In this document: positions 45,432 to 58,200 of the stretch, piece after piece
How the letters are laid out: each line of letters opens with the position of its first letter
Numbering within the stretch: position 1 is the first letter of the stretch
NCBI RefSeq assembly: GCF_932526225.1
Contig: NC_064034.1
Coordinates: 898,501 to 962,500 of the forward strand
Direction: 5' to 3'
DNA: 64,000 nt
From: Nematostella vectensis
Lineage: Eukaryota > Cnidaria > Anthozoa > Actiniaria > Edwardsiidae
Notes under the pieces: model-generated
Seen by the model: the letters and a program-made list of their open reading frames with translations, nothing else
What the model was told of the DNA's origin: nothing
The model's database searches: none
Made by a program: the position numbers and the translations under genes

Positions 45432-48400
45432 ATGTCTAGCAACCAAGCGATTTTACCGTACATAGACAAGAATGCGTGCTTAGTGCAGCAGCATGGAAAG
45501 GGGATGTCGCGACGTAGGGCCATCGAACAGAGGATTGAGAAAAGACGATCTGAAATACGACCTCACTGCAGTTCAGGTAAAAACACATGTTGGGACTCTG
45601 AGGCAAATGATAAACTTGCCGTTCCCTCCTCTTTTACTCAAAAGTACAGAAGAGTCCTTTATTCTGAGCTTTTTGTGCGTTTTTCGGTTCCGGTTAGAAT
45701 AATTTTAAGAACAATGAATGGAAATGTTAATCTCCAAACTGACTATTGCGCGCATCGCATTATACTTCTATGTTTACTTTTGAATTTTACAAATGACGGG
45801 ATAAGGTTTATTACGAAGATGTGTACGATTGATACAATTGTTAATCTGTATGCCTTTTCGTAACCTATAAGATCGTCGGTGAATAGAAAATAAGAAAGAA
45901 CAAGAATATGAGTTATGTAAAAGGTATCGCTAATAATTGTGCCTTTTTCTTTCCTTCACCGCGCGTCTGATGTGTTATTGACCTGGTCTGTATAAAAACT
46001 AGGCTGATGAAAAAACATTCTTTACAGTAAATAAGACTTACATGTCTTATGCTAATGTTAAGAAATTCGAGTAATCAAATCTCTCTTCGCCATTCAGTCT
46101 CCATGGAATGGACTGTATCCGAAACGCGGAAACGTTTTTCTGATAACAATTTATCACTTTGCTTATCTCTTAGCATCTAACTTATTTGAATTTATTTCGT
46201 TATTTTTCATATTAGAAAGGTAAGCGTTATCATAGTAACTATTAAACTTTCCGCGTATGACTGACATTTTGCGATAATATTTATTGGATATAAGATGGTA
46301 AACGATGTTGTCTAACCAGCCAAACTGCGAACCTTTGCATATATATGTATTTGCATACAGGACACCTTTATTTTTCCACGAAAAAGCAAATATTATAGTC
46401 AGCTTAACAGCATTCATCATTCAATAGGACATAAAATACATTTGTTCGTTTGTTTCTATTCCTATTTGTTAGAGTAAAAAGTATCCTTCCATTATACTTG
46501 AGTCAATAAGAGCCCTTTTTTGCACTATCGTCTAGAGGTCTCGAATCTTTGTTCTTTTTGTTGCTAGAAATAACAACATGTACTTTTTAGGGCCATGTTC
46601 GGATGGTTGATGGCCTCTGAGACTGAGACTCTGAGGGGCTAGGAAACTAGTTTTGAAAACTAAAATTTTGAATGCTTTCACAAATGGATGATTATAGCAT
46701 CCTACAATCAGAAAGAAAACCTAAAAAAAAAAGAACCTAAGCGACTCTTTTGTGTTGGCGTCCATTCCATAAACAGATCTATTGTCCGAGAAGCGCCAAC
46801 GAAGTGCTAAATGTTTGGATTGTTGACTAGCGACGCGCAAATGGTGGAAATTATTTCCCGTTGGAGTGTTTTGCACGAATTAAAAGAAGTTTGTTATGTG
46901 TGTTACGTTGTAAAGGAGTTGTTTATTTGACTCAATTCAGAGTTTAGAGGTTTACAAGTTGATTCATTCATAGTATTTATGGTGGTGTGTAGCTCCATTC
47001 CTCGTCACCAGGAAGTTAAAGGTAACACCAACATGATGTGCTCTGGCGCATGTCATCTACTATTATACTTAGGCGACTGATTTGCTTTGCTTTGGACACA
47101 TTGAAAATGAAACATATCCGACTCTTCTTTTCTGAATTCACCAAAATGTCTTAATACAAAAACGAGAAACAATTGAAAATAGCAACAGTGATTAGTAATG
47201 TCACCGCTTTCCGTCACGTTTCAGACACGAAACAGTAATGGTTTAGTTTTATCAGAGAAACATCCAACCATGTAACATTCGTATAAAGACGGCGGCAATA
47301 TATCCCTTGAAAAGGAAAGAAATCAAGGCAATCTCTATACCGAGTTATAGCGATATGATGAATTACTCTGACAGGAAAACGATGCATGAGACCGCTATAT
47401 AAGCAGATAAAGCGAAATGGTCTGCCAATGTGCTGCGCCTTCAATAGGGACGTTTTAGATTCACCGTTACAGTGGATCTAAAACGTTCCACACGCTGGAG
47501 GAATAGGACAGCAAGTTAAGTCAGCCGGCCACGGGATATACTGGACTGACCCAAGTATAGAACCACTATTTTTTTACCTCTGATACATTTGCATTTTTTC
47601 GCCAACGGTTCCTCTGATATAATAAAATGCTTTCGTTAAGTAATGATTACTACAAAAATGGCTTGCCTTTTCAGCTTCGTCGTCTAAAAGTGACTTCGAA
47701 GATGACAGAAAGCTGAGCCCGCTGGTTAAATACCAAGTTCAGCGGTCAATATGCAGCGCCATGGACCTGTCCCCGAGATATCAAGAGGCCAAAGTCGACG
47801 AGTGGTTACAAAAGAACCGCATCAAAGTGAGGCACAAGCTGCCAAGGCTGGATCCACTTACACTGGTATGTGGAATTAGGATTAGAAAAAAATGACCGCA
47901 ATATAATAATGGATCGATGTTAGAGTTATTCTTGCGCGAGAACAAGCGCAAACGCTTGAGAATATCGGTCAAGAAAATCAAGTATTTGCGTAATGCGTTA
48001 ACTACCAATCTTTGTGCATCAATGGCAAATGTGGATGGTTTTGATGATATAATGATGATGATGATGAATTTGATGATGACAACGATTTAAATGATGATGA
48101 TGATGATAATGATATGATGATGATGATGATTTTAATGATGATGATGGTGATAATGATATGATGATGATGATAATGAATTTGATTATGACAATAATTTTAA
48201 TGGTGAATAATGATGATAATGATAAGGATGATGATCGATAATTTTGATGATTTAATGATAATGGTGGAGGTTATGATTATGATTTTCATTTTAGGACCAC
48301 TTTATAACCACATAATATAGAGTTATGCTTAATGGCGAGGATATGGTCGTTTATAAGATTCCGTTTTGACTTGTGTAGTTCTCTTTTGACACCTTGTAGA

Positions 48401-49272
48401 CTAGCCGTGGGGTGGATATGGAGAAATACATCAATTTTATATACCCCCCTCCCATGTGCCTCAAACTGAGAAATGGGATTCCTCCTCGACAAAGACGACC
48501 AAGCTACGAGGTAATAATAATAGTAGTAATATAAAAATATTAATGATGATGTTGTTGATGCCCGCCCCTATCAATATCTCGAGAATCTTGGGAATCTCCC
48601 TTTGGATCCCAGATGGTGAACAAACATACAGAAAAGAACGTGCCTCAGAAAGGTAACGTTTAATTTGGGCTCCCTGTGGATTTGGCAGGAAAGAGTGTCA
48701 CGAGCGCTCCACAATTTCCCCCTCCTCCCTGTATGAAGAAGTTTGTAAATATGTCGAAAAGAGATATCAGCAGTTGCTTGCTGCTACTGAAAGCAAAAAA
48801 GTCAAACTAATTTGGAAATGCATGAAATGGCTACCGATAGTAAGCTGGTGATTAAAAATCGGGAAAGATTCTTTGTCAAGAATTTTCTTACTGAAGTGAT
48901 CTCTGAAAAAAAAGCAGTACGCATTTTTCCGAGGTAAGAAATGGCGCCACAACCTAAATAGTGCGTTGGGGAGGTCCACGGAAGCACCAGGCTCTTCAGA
49001 ACCCAAAAGATCGACTTTTAAATGCTCGGCTTTGCCACCATCTACCTTAATGCCTGATCGAGTCTAATCTTTTCGACACAGGAAGTCATCGCTGAACCCA
49101 AGGAGCCCTGTCCCCGACTCCTGCGTGCTCTCCACGGGAAGGTGAGACTTAAGCCAAATAAAGCGAGGAGTAATAAGTGTAGACGTACTAATAAAATGTC
49201 TTCTAGGAACACTCACTTGTCTTGAACCCTGTCGTTCGTGTCGGAGGAGGATACAAGAGACTTACGTGGAAG
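45432..49272 (+). CDS. Unrecognised host gene, exons 1-4
   Basis: Exon 1 (45432-45576) encodes a basic stretch GMSRRRAIEQRIEKRRSEIR. Exon 2 (47675-47865) encodes DDRKLSPLVKYQVQRSICSA and VDEWLQKNRIKVRHKLPRLD. Exons 3 (49082-49141, 20 codons) and 4 (49207-49272, 22 codons) are symmetrical phase-0 exons giving EPKEPCPRLLRALHGK and EHSLVLNPVVRVGGGYKRLT. The 47866-49081 intron holds an ATG/GAT-rich microsatellite (about 48043-48280). Confidence 0.68.
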
Positions 49273-52200
49273 GTTAGTAGTTAGTAGCCACCGCCAACAT
49301 TCGACCAACTAGCACTCGTCGCTAACACTCGACTAACAAGCACTTATCGCTAAACACTAGACCAACTAGCACTCGTCGCTAACACTCGGCTAACAAGCAC
49401 TTGTCGCTAACACTGGGGGGGACCAGGGGGTTTCAGAGAAACTAGTGGGAGGCGCGAATCGCCCCTCCGGTCCTCCCAGCCTCGTCTTCCCGTCTTAGGC
49501 TTGGGAGGCGCGAATCCCCCCTCCGAGCCCCCCAGCCCCGTCTCTATATATCAGGCAGATAATGCTTCACGTACATAAACAATCGTCAAAAGCTAATGTA
49601 GGCCAAATCGATTTCACGTACATAAGCTTTTGGCAATTGCTAATGTAGGCCAAATCGATTTCACGTACATAAGCTTTTGGCAATTGCTAATGTAGGCCGG
49701 GGCCGTTCCGCGTACATAAGGTCGGGGCGAAAAAGCGCATGGATAAATCTACGCAAAACCTACGGAGCGCCCAATAACCGTTTTTCGGCCGTAAATTCGA
49801 AGCCGCTGGCGTGGCGTTTAAACCTGAGTTCTACTCGAACACCTCGCTCCCGAACTCCTCGCGAATTTCTCGCAGCCTCTTTTTCATCTTTTCGCGTGCC
49901 TCCAGGGAGGGCCCATTCCCGCTTTTTTCTCACGCGGTGCGAGGCGGTGTCGAGCTCTGATAGAGGCCTTGAGCGCATACTATCTCTCTTGTTCCTGATG
50001 TATTAGCCGAAACTCTTCGTCTGAGATATGCCCGTCCTGCAGAGCCTTAGAGACCAGCTCGCTGATCGAGTTTTTCTTACTCTCCGCTAAAACCATCGTG
50101 TCTCCGTGTTTAGCCACCTTGCTCGTAAGACCCCTAGAGACTACCCCCGCGCCCGCGCCCACGACACCGACCAGCCCAGCGACCCCTGCCAGTGGACCGT
50201 CGACCAGAACCCCTATACCACTCAAAGAGACCCCCACCCCGGCACTGGAAAGCGCCCCTGCAGCGATGCCGGATGCCACAGACACAGCATGGGTAACGGC
50301 AAAGGCGCGCTTATACTTCTTCCGCACCTGTCGATGATGCGTTATCTCGTTGTCTAGAACCGCCTGAGTGTCACATATTTTCTGGAGTCGGAAGCTTCGC
50401 ACGTCGCCGCCGATGCTTGCCGGAGCGGTAGGCGTCATGTGCGTTTGCGGGCAAATCGGGGGGCAGACGCTGGGAAGCGAGGGGTATATGGCACCGCTGC
50501 TAACGTCGCTGTTTGCCATGCTTGTTATGTCGGACCTAGGTTAGCTCTAATACGAGGCGAACAGGCTTGCCCTTAATGTCCACCCGTCTACCGCGGTCAT
50601 CCCTGATCCATATTCGGATACTCGAGACAAACTCAGAGGAAGACGCTGCGACAAAACGGGGATGTCGGGCCCATAGACGACTTTCTCGTGCGCCCTCCCG
50701 CGGGTTTCTAGGCAAGCGAGAACGGTTGAAGGCTCGTCTAAGGCGAGGCACTGCGAGCGGTCTACGATATCGCAGAAGATGTAGAGGGCCTCTATTTTCG
50801 GCAAAGTCACCTTAAGTGGGGGCCCCCCCACGGGCAGTGCGAGGCCCCGCCCACCCAACTGATCATCTTTAGCCTCTAGGCCAAATAGTGCGCAAAGCTC
50901 GGCGTTCAGGAACACAATGCCTTTGGACATGAGCGCGATCTTCCCGGTGAGGGGATCCAGCTTCGCGCTCAGAATCTTGCTTTCGGCGCGGTTGATCGTT
51001 TCCACGATGGACTCGGCCGTGTGGTGTCCGGCTGGTAGAGTAGCGATGGGCGGGAGGGAGGCTATAGTCTTTATCTGATGCTCCCGCTCGAGATTATACC
51101 AGCTGTTAAACAGCGAGCACTGCCGGAGCGCCACGAAGCGGGGGCGCCTTATCGGCTGCTCGAAGAAGAGCGTCAGTTCGCCTCCTGTGAACACAGCATG
51201 TAGGACCACCATTGTGTTGAACATAGCCCGCCTTCGTGTTTAATAGGGCTGAGCATGGATTGGGAAGGCTGGCGGATGCTGAACGGGGTTCCCCGAAGGT
51301 AGGAGGAGGAACGAAGAAGGCGGCAGTTGCGGCGGGAGCCTCTATAGCCGAACATATCAAACACGCTATAGCCGAACAAGTCGAACGCGCAAAGGCCGGT
51401 TTCCCTAGGTCTCTGACCCTCGCGCAAAAGCTGCTCTACGCCGTGCCCGCGACCCCCGTGGAGAGCACGGCCTCAGACATCACCCCACTACTCACGCAGC
51501 TGGAGATACACGTGGCTGAGGACAAATCATTCACGACTAGGGTCCGAGACATATTCAAAGAGACAGTAGTCACGCACAAGTCCGCCAAGGAGTCTCGCCT
51601 GTGGCTATCGGAGCCTTCCTATGGGTACTTGCCACAGCAACTCAACTTTGCGGTCTAATGCGCAACCGCCGGATGTGGGGTGTTCCTAGTCGACCCCGCT
51701 TTCGCCACGCTCCCCTCTGTCATCAGGGGATTTCTAAGGTTTCACGTCTACTTTACCAACCGGAAGATACTCTACGAGCTCGGCGCCCCCCTGCCTGGCG
51801 ACAGCCCGTTCACGCAAAAAAGTAACCCCTACAAGAAGGCCGCTTTCGAGCGTCTGTGTATAGAGTTCGGTTTGCCGCGTAAGCCGGACTTCCGATGGAA
51901 AGGCGGGCGGAACCACGGGCTAGGCGATGTGTTTGTGTTCTACCCGGGGGAGGGGTATGGCAACGTGCACGTGATCCGTGGCTACGACACGGCGGCGGAC
52001 GAGTACCCGAGCCACCTCAATCTGTTTAGCGACGAAGGTGGGGACGTACAATAGTGGGAAGCAGGTGGGTTACATACGCAACGACGACCACGGGGGCGTG
52101 CAATATAGCTGGTTTGCGCCTCCCAAAGGTGAGGGGCTGACAAAAGCAGGGCTAGGAAGACTCGATCGCTCGGTCGAGGCGTTCGTCTACACAGTGCTTG

Positions 52201-55200
52201 GCGCGCAGGTAAACCGGTGGGCCGGCCATTGGGGCGCAGGCGGAGTTCACGAAGCTGCTCGAAGACGCGATCATAGAAAACGACATCGCTCAAAGCGTGC
52301 AAAGGTACCATTTAGCCGTGCAGGAGGCCAAGGTGAGACTGAGTCTTGCGGTCGCACCAGGAGTGTGGCTGATGCCGAGTGATCTGGTGATAAACACGCA
52401 AAGCGTCGTGGGCTACAACAATAAGCTGCAGAAAGCCACGGACTCCATAACGCTCGGCGCAAGCGCGATCAACACCGAGACAAAGCCAGTCGGTGCTCAT
52501 AACATGGCCGGTGGGCAACCTAGGGTGCAACACGTGACTGACCCTGGGATCGACCGCGTGCCGTCCCGGCGGCAAAGCAAGCATTCCGCCCCTGCGAAAG
52601 TGCACGCAGAGGGCGCGGCCCCTACCCCCCCTCCACGTACGCACGCTGCGCATAGCATGTCGGGCGAAAAAAGTGACCTCACCGCCCTCAAGGCGGGGCT
52701 GTCGGCACTCGCGGTGGCCGCGGCGTATTACTTGTTCCGATGACTGCTTTGCATTCGACGAACCAAGAACGCGGCTACGACTAGAATGAGCAGCCACGCA
52801 TTTTCGCCAAGGAATTTCACCGCTTCTCCTGCAGCTTTAAACACGAAGTTCGCGATGCTGCCTACTAGCCCGGGGAGAAGCTCGCCCAGCTTTTTCCCGA
52901 TGGCCTTAAGCCCGTTACAGACCCCTCTGGCCACGGAGGAGAGCGACTTGCCGAGCGACGTCACAATGGCCGCGATCGTCGTCGCTACGGCCAACCCGAT
53001 GGCGGTGACGGTAAAGCCGTACTTTTTGAAAATGGCTTTGATGCGCTCTCTTAGCGGCTTTTGGTTATCGACCTCTCGGTTTTCGCGTTCTAGTTCGTCG
53101 ATCTCGGACAGCCTCTCCTCGTTGCGCTCACGGGCCTCTTGGCGGCTACTCTCTGACATGTTAGGGTCGTCGATGGTCTCCCTGTCTGTGGCTACCACCC
53201 ATTGCAGCTCTTGGACCCGTTCTGTGTTCTCCTGGATGACCGCGTCTGCCACGGACCCCATCGCCAGCCTGAAGCCTCTCAGCGTTGCGACGTCTTGTTG
53301 GACGCCCCCGTCCTCGTTGAACAGCTGTCTTGGTTTAGACCAACCTCCTTTGCCGAGGTTGCGAACCTGTATTAGCGTCTTTCCCCTCCGGTCTGACTGG
53401 AACCGTAGCAGATTCTCGTGAAGGTCTGGGTATTCCTCCCTGAGGGACTGGAGACCGAGTCTTGTCGCTGCACCCTCTGTGATGAACGAGGTTTCAGCGC
53501 TTGCCGTTCCGGCGGTTTGCGTTGCGTTTCGCGTAGCCATGCCATGCGCAGCATGCGTACGCGACGACGTGCTCGTCATTGGGATCGACTCCCCATCGTC
53601 GGGGTCAAACGGGATAAGGGGCGTCGTCTCGTCGTCCCCCGCCCCGCGATCGGCGGACGCACCCGGCAAGGTATCGTCAATGTCAACGTCAACATCACCC
53701 ATGATGCGTGCGCATAACTCGTGCTATGCTATGTTAGACATGTCTAACAGTCCGCACCATAGCCACGCGGCTTCGTACTTTATGTGTATATACATATGAT
53801 ATACGTATACGATGTCAGTCAGCGATAAACTTGACCCCCAACGAACACCCAGAACCCCTCTGGGGTTGAAAGCCGGGAGAACTGTTCACCGGGTCACTCT
53901 CAACCCGTCGACGGCCTTCCCAGGCGAGACGCTATATGTGGCGGTCCCAAAGCTATCGGAAGGCGTCACGCTCGTGCCTGGCTCCTTGAGGGTCGGTCTC
54001 GATCTCTCCATCTCAGGCCATGCAAAAAATACCGTCGTAAACAACGTCGGCCGAAATCTCGTGAGCCGCCTGAAAATCACGTTTGCAGGAGAAACGCTCC
54101 AGGACACCAACCGCTACGACGTCTTCAAGACGTATGAGGAGCTTTACCTGTCCAAGGTCGAGAGAGAGGACCGCCTGGAGCAGGGCATACAGTCAGAAAA
54201 CATGCGCAAGCTTCGCTCCAAGGCTGGCGATAAAGCGACTAGTAACGCCAAGGAGAACGCTCTAAACGCCGCCCACGGGGCGAGGTACACCATCCCGCTA
54301 GACCATTCTCTGCTGACGGACCACGGCGTGCTGTACCCAAGGGCGCTCTCCGGGGCGCTGCTCTTCGAGATCACGCTCGCAGCGGTTGACCAGGTAGTAG
54401 TCGGAAGCGATGCTACCAAATTATCCTATGGCATCAAAAATCTTGAGCTGGAATACGAAAGCCTGAGGGACGACAACCTCGCCCGGTCTGCAGCCGCCGC
54501 CTACCAAAACGGGACAACGTTCTTCTACGAGCAAGTGAACCTTCACAAGACCTTCCATATTAGCAAAGGGACGGACAACATAATCAACGAGAGTGTCAAC
54601 CTGCCGCGAAGGTCTATGAGTGGTCTGTTGCTCCTCTTTGTGGAGCCATACACGGCAGGGGCTCGCGACTCTGAGAAGTTCGTGTACCCCGACATCAAGA
54701 GCGTTCGCGTTACAATCGACGGCATGCCAAACAAGGTCTTCAGCCAGGGGCTGCGCCCCACGGATTTCTGGAGGGAGGCGAAAAGGCGGTTCGTCCGCCC
54801 CTCCCCGGGGGGGCACAGCGGAGTGCCTGCCGCCCCGGCAGTCGGCCCCGAGTCGTTCTATGGCGATGACAAGTTTGCTCTGTGGATCGACCTTCGAACG
54901 ACGGACGACAGTGCTATCCATGGGGGTGGTTTCCGGTTGGTCAATACCCGCGACGGTTTGCACCTCGAGATAAAACGCACGGCGAGCGGCACGGGTACCG
55001 TAAACTGTCACGTGTTTGTGGTGGCCGACGCCCAAATGAACCTTATGAACAGACAGCTAGAGTCCATACAATACTGAGCACATACGCCGGAGCGTGTTTC
55101 TGCGCGAAGCAGTATGGACCCGAAAAACATCCCATTTAACGCTCTCATCGTGGGCCCGACGCCATGCGGGAAGACCCAATTCGTAGTGGACCGGCTGCGC

Positions 55201-58200
55201 GGCCCTTTCCGGGGCAAGTTTGACTACATCGTACTCGTGTGCCCTACCTTTGTCTACAACAAAACATACGACGGCTTCGGCGAGGGCGACGATCGTCTGT
55301 TTGTCATCGCACCTGAGGCGGGTCAGATCGACATACTGCAGAGGTTTGTCTCCGCTCTCTTCGAAGGCATTAATACGCTAATCATACTCGACGACTGTGC
55401 GGCCTCGAAAGACGTAAAGAGGCGCTCTGACCAGCTCGTCAACTTGGCGTTCAGCGCGCGCCACGTGGGTATCAGCGTGTGGGTGATCACGCAGCAGCTC
55501 ACCAGCATCACGAAGCCGTTCCGTGAGAACATCGCGGCCTTGGTGGTCTTCTATACACCGAGCAAGGCGGACATGAAAACTGTCCTGCATGACTACGGCG
55601 CGGAGCTCTCGGAAGAAAAGATGAAAAATTACATGAAGGCCTTCAAGACGAAAAAGTTCTCGAAGTTAGAGTTTTGCTTGCGTCACCCTTATACCATCGC
55701 CCTAGTCGAACTGTAACCACCGCCCTAGGGCATAACGTATATAATCGAACGTGTTGCACCTTAGCCACGGCATGATGAGCGACAAATACTTTGAGAGTCC
55801 TCTTGAGGGGGCGCCGCAGGCCTCCCGGCCGTCGAGTCGTTGGACTGCTCGACGCATCCTGCCGGAACGGCAACCGGAGGTGAGCAAACTGAGATAGCAG
55901 ACGCGAGGGAGAAACTCGCGATTCTCTTAGCCTCGGGGAAGTCGAGAGAAATGGTAGGCAAGGCCCTGACTCACGACGACGTCAAACGCATGAGCGCCGA
56001 GGAGGTGAGGAAGTACGAGAAGCGATACGAGACCGCTCTAGCCAGCTGGACTACGGACGCCCTGGCAGACAGCTTTCTGAAGCTTACGACCAAGCTAGTA
56101 GGCATGGCGCTGCCGATAGACAGTGTGGCCGATCTTCACAACGACCTAGTGTCCGACTACATCATCAACAACGAGCTCCGCATATTGTGCGGAAGCCTGT
56201 CTCTACGCTGCGGTCGTTTGATGGCTTTAGCCGCCGGGGCGTTACACGTAGCACGTCATGTGAACACCGCCGGAACGGCAAGCGCTGACACGCGGTGTCA
56301 ACTCGAGGTAGCAGCCGCGGACTCACCAGTGGTTTGCCTGCCGGAACGGCACACGGACAGTGGCGAGTCTGCCATCCCGGAGTAGACGTTAATTTGAAAG
56401 CTTGCCACTTCTTCTACCACTTGGTACCAAGTAGTTGACACCGCGTGTCAACACAAATGGAGGAACCTCCACAAATGGAGGAGCCTGCCGGAACGTCAGC
56501 GGAACCCGACAGCTGCGGAGCAAGCTGCTCAAGAACCTGCACGTACGCCTTCGGCGTTGGCGGAGAGAATCACGAGCCCCGAACCACCCGCGACCCGACC
56601 TAAACACCCTGGACGAGTCGAAGCCGGAAGGTGCTTGGCAAAGTGGAACCGAATTAACAGAGCGAAGAAAGAGGCACTTCGTGTCGTGCAGTCGCCGGTG
56701 GCCCCGGGGCCGAGCGAGCCGCAGGGACGCGAGGGCTTGCGCGCGCGCGCCGACGATGCCTTCGGCATCACACACACACCAGCCCCGGAAAGCAACTCTG
56801 CCTGGTCGGCTAGCTCGGTTATCGGGGTCGCTGGTCTTCTAGTGTCATTGTTCGGCCTCTACACACGTAGGCGGGAGCTAGCTGCCGCGTTCACTCGCAC
56901 ACCAGCTGTTAACCAGCGAGCTACCGATCCGCATGCTACCGAAGGTACCGACAACGTGACTCCGCCCGCAAGGCCGCCGCTGGCGGCCGCACAGCAGACC
57001 AAGGATCGCGTTCCGGCGACAGCGCTTCGCGCTCCCGGACAATGCAAATCTCGGCTGTTATCCATGGAGTAAGCAGACATTCAGACACGAGGGCCCCACC
57101 CATATCCGCACGTCCGTGCATCGCAATGTCGACGACGCAGCAGAGCAAGATTACAAAGACCATCACCGACGCCGCAGTCATAACCGGCCTCGTCGCCGGT
57201 ATCGGCTGGGTTGGGCGCAAGGTCTTACGCTAGGACTTCACCAAAGACCCCTCCGCGAACGCCATGAACTACGCAAAAATGACTGCCGCCGTTGCAGGTG
57301 CTGTCGCTTTGAAGGGTTACCTTGAGGACCAGAAGATCCTGCCCATGTAGTAGTGTACTGTGGCACATGTAGGCCGTGTATTAGACTCGTGTTCACGTAC
57401 ACACAGCACGTGAAATGTGCTTCCCACAAACATGGCCTCTATCGCGATTTTGGTTGGCGGCGCCGTCCTAAACGCGACTGCATTCGTTGGTGGCAACTAC
57501 CTCGCAAAGTTCCTGTCGAACGATGAGAGCCCTGCCTTAGCTGAGAAGGAGAGGCACGACAAGGCCCCGGAGAAATACCAACGAGACTATGGACGCTACC
57601 AACAGCGGCGACAAAAAATCCTCGATTGGCGAGCTCATCGTCGCGAGAGAGGGTCCCTCGCAAAGCAGAACTTCACCGACACCGACTACGCGCTCAGACT
57701 CTACAACCAGACCCGGCCGGAACAATCCCTGGAGTCGATGCGGGCCCCCGAGCTGTCCGACTACTACATCCCCAGCAAAACGCAGAAGAACGCCGAGTTG
57801 GAGTACATTGGCGCCGGCGCTCTCGCCATCGGCTACGCAGCTAGCCGTTTGCTGTGATGCAGCTGCCGTTGAAACGTGTTTCTGCGCTGCGTCTAGGCGG
57901 CCTTTTTCCATGCTGCGCGTATACGCATGCGTATACGTATACGTATACGTATAACATGATCGCAGACCGAGTTCGCGCAGCAGACGGCAAACGCCTGTTG
58001 GAGACTGACACATGCGTTGCAACGCATTGCGATGCATCGCGATACACGCCGGAACGGCAAGCGCATGTCTGACGAAGAACTCGATGCGTTCCTTCGTCCC
58101 ATATACTACGCCAGAGGCGGCTTCCAGGGAGTGACCGCTCTGCATGCCAAACTTCCCAAGGGCTCAGCCTCCATAGATCGAGTGCGCAAGTGGGTAAGCT

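Noticed and set aside
49082-49272. GAS2-domain assignment for the unknown host gene
   Set aside because: Only the VRVGGGY motif is similar. The surrounding residues and zinc-binding pattern of a GAS2 domain are not seen.
52786-53421. 211-codon plus-strand open frame
   Set aside because: It is antisense to the 324-residue membrane protein gene, whose coiled coil and membrane spans make sense. The plus frame is Ser/Leu-rich noise produced by the GC-rich opposite strand.
54421-55035. 204-codon minus-strand open frame
   Set aside because: It lies entirely within the major capsid-like gene on the other strand and has no recognisable domain.
57537-58145. 202-codon minus-strand open frame
   Set aside because: It is the antisense shadow of the two-span membrane protein and the alternating repeat. 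The YTYTYTYT peptide comes from the gtatac run.
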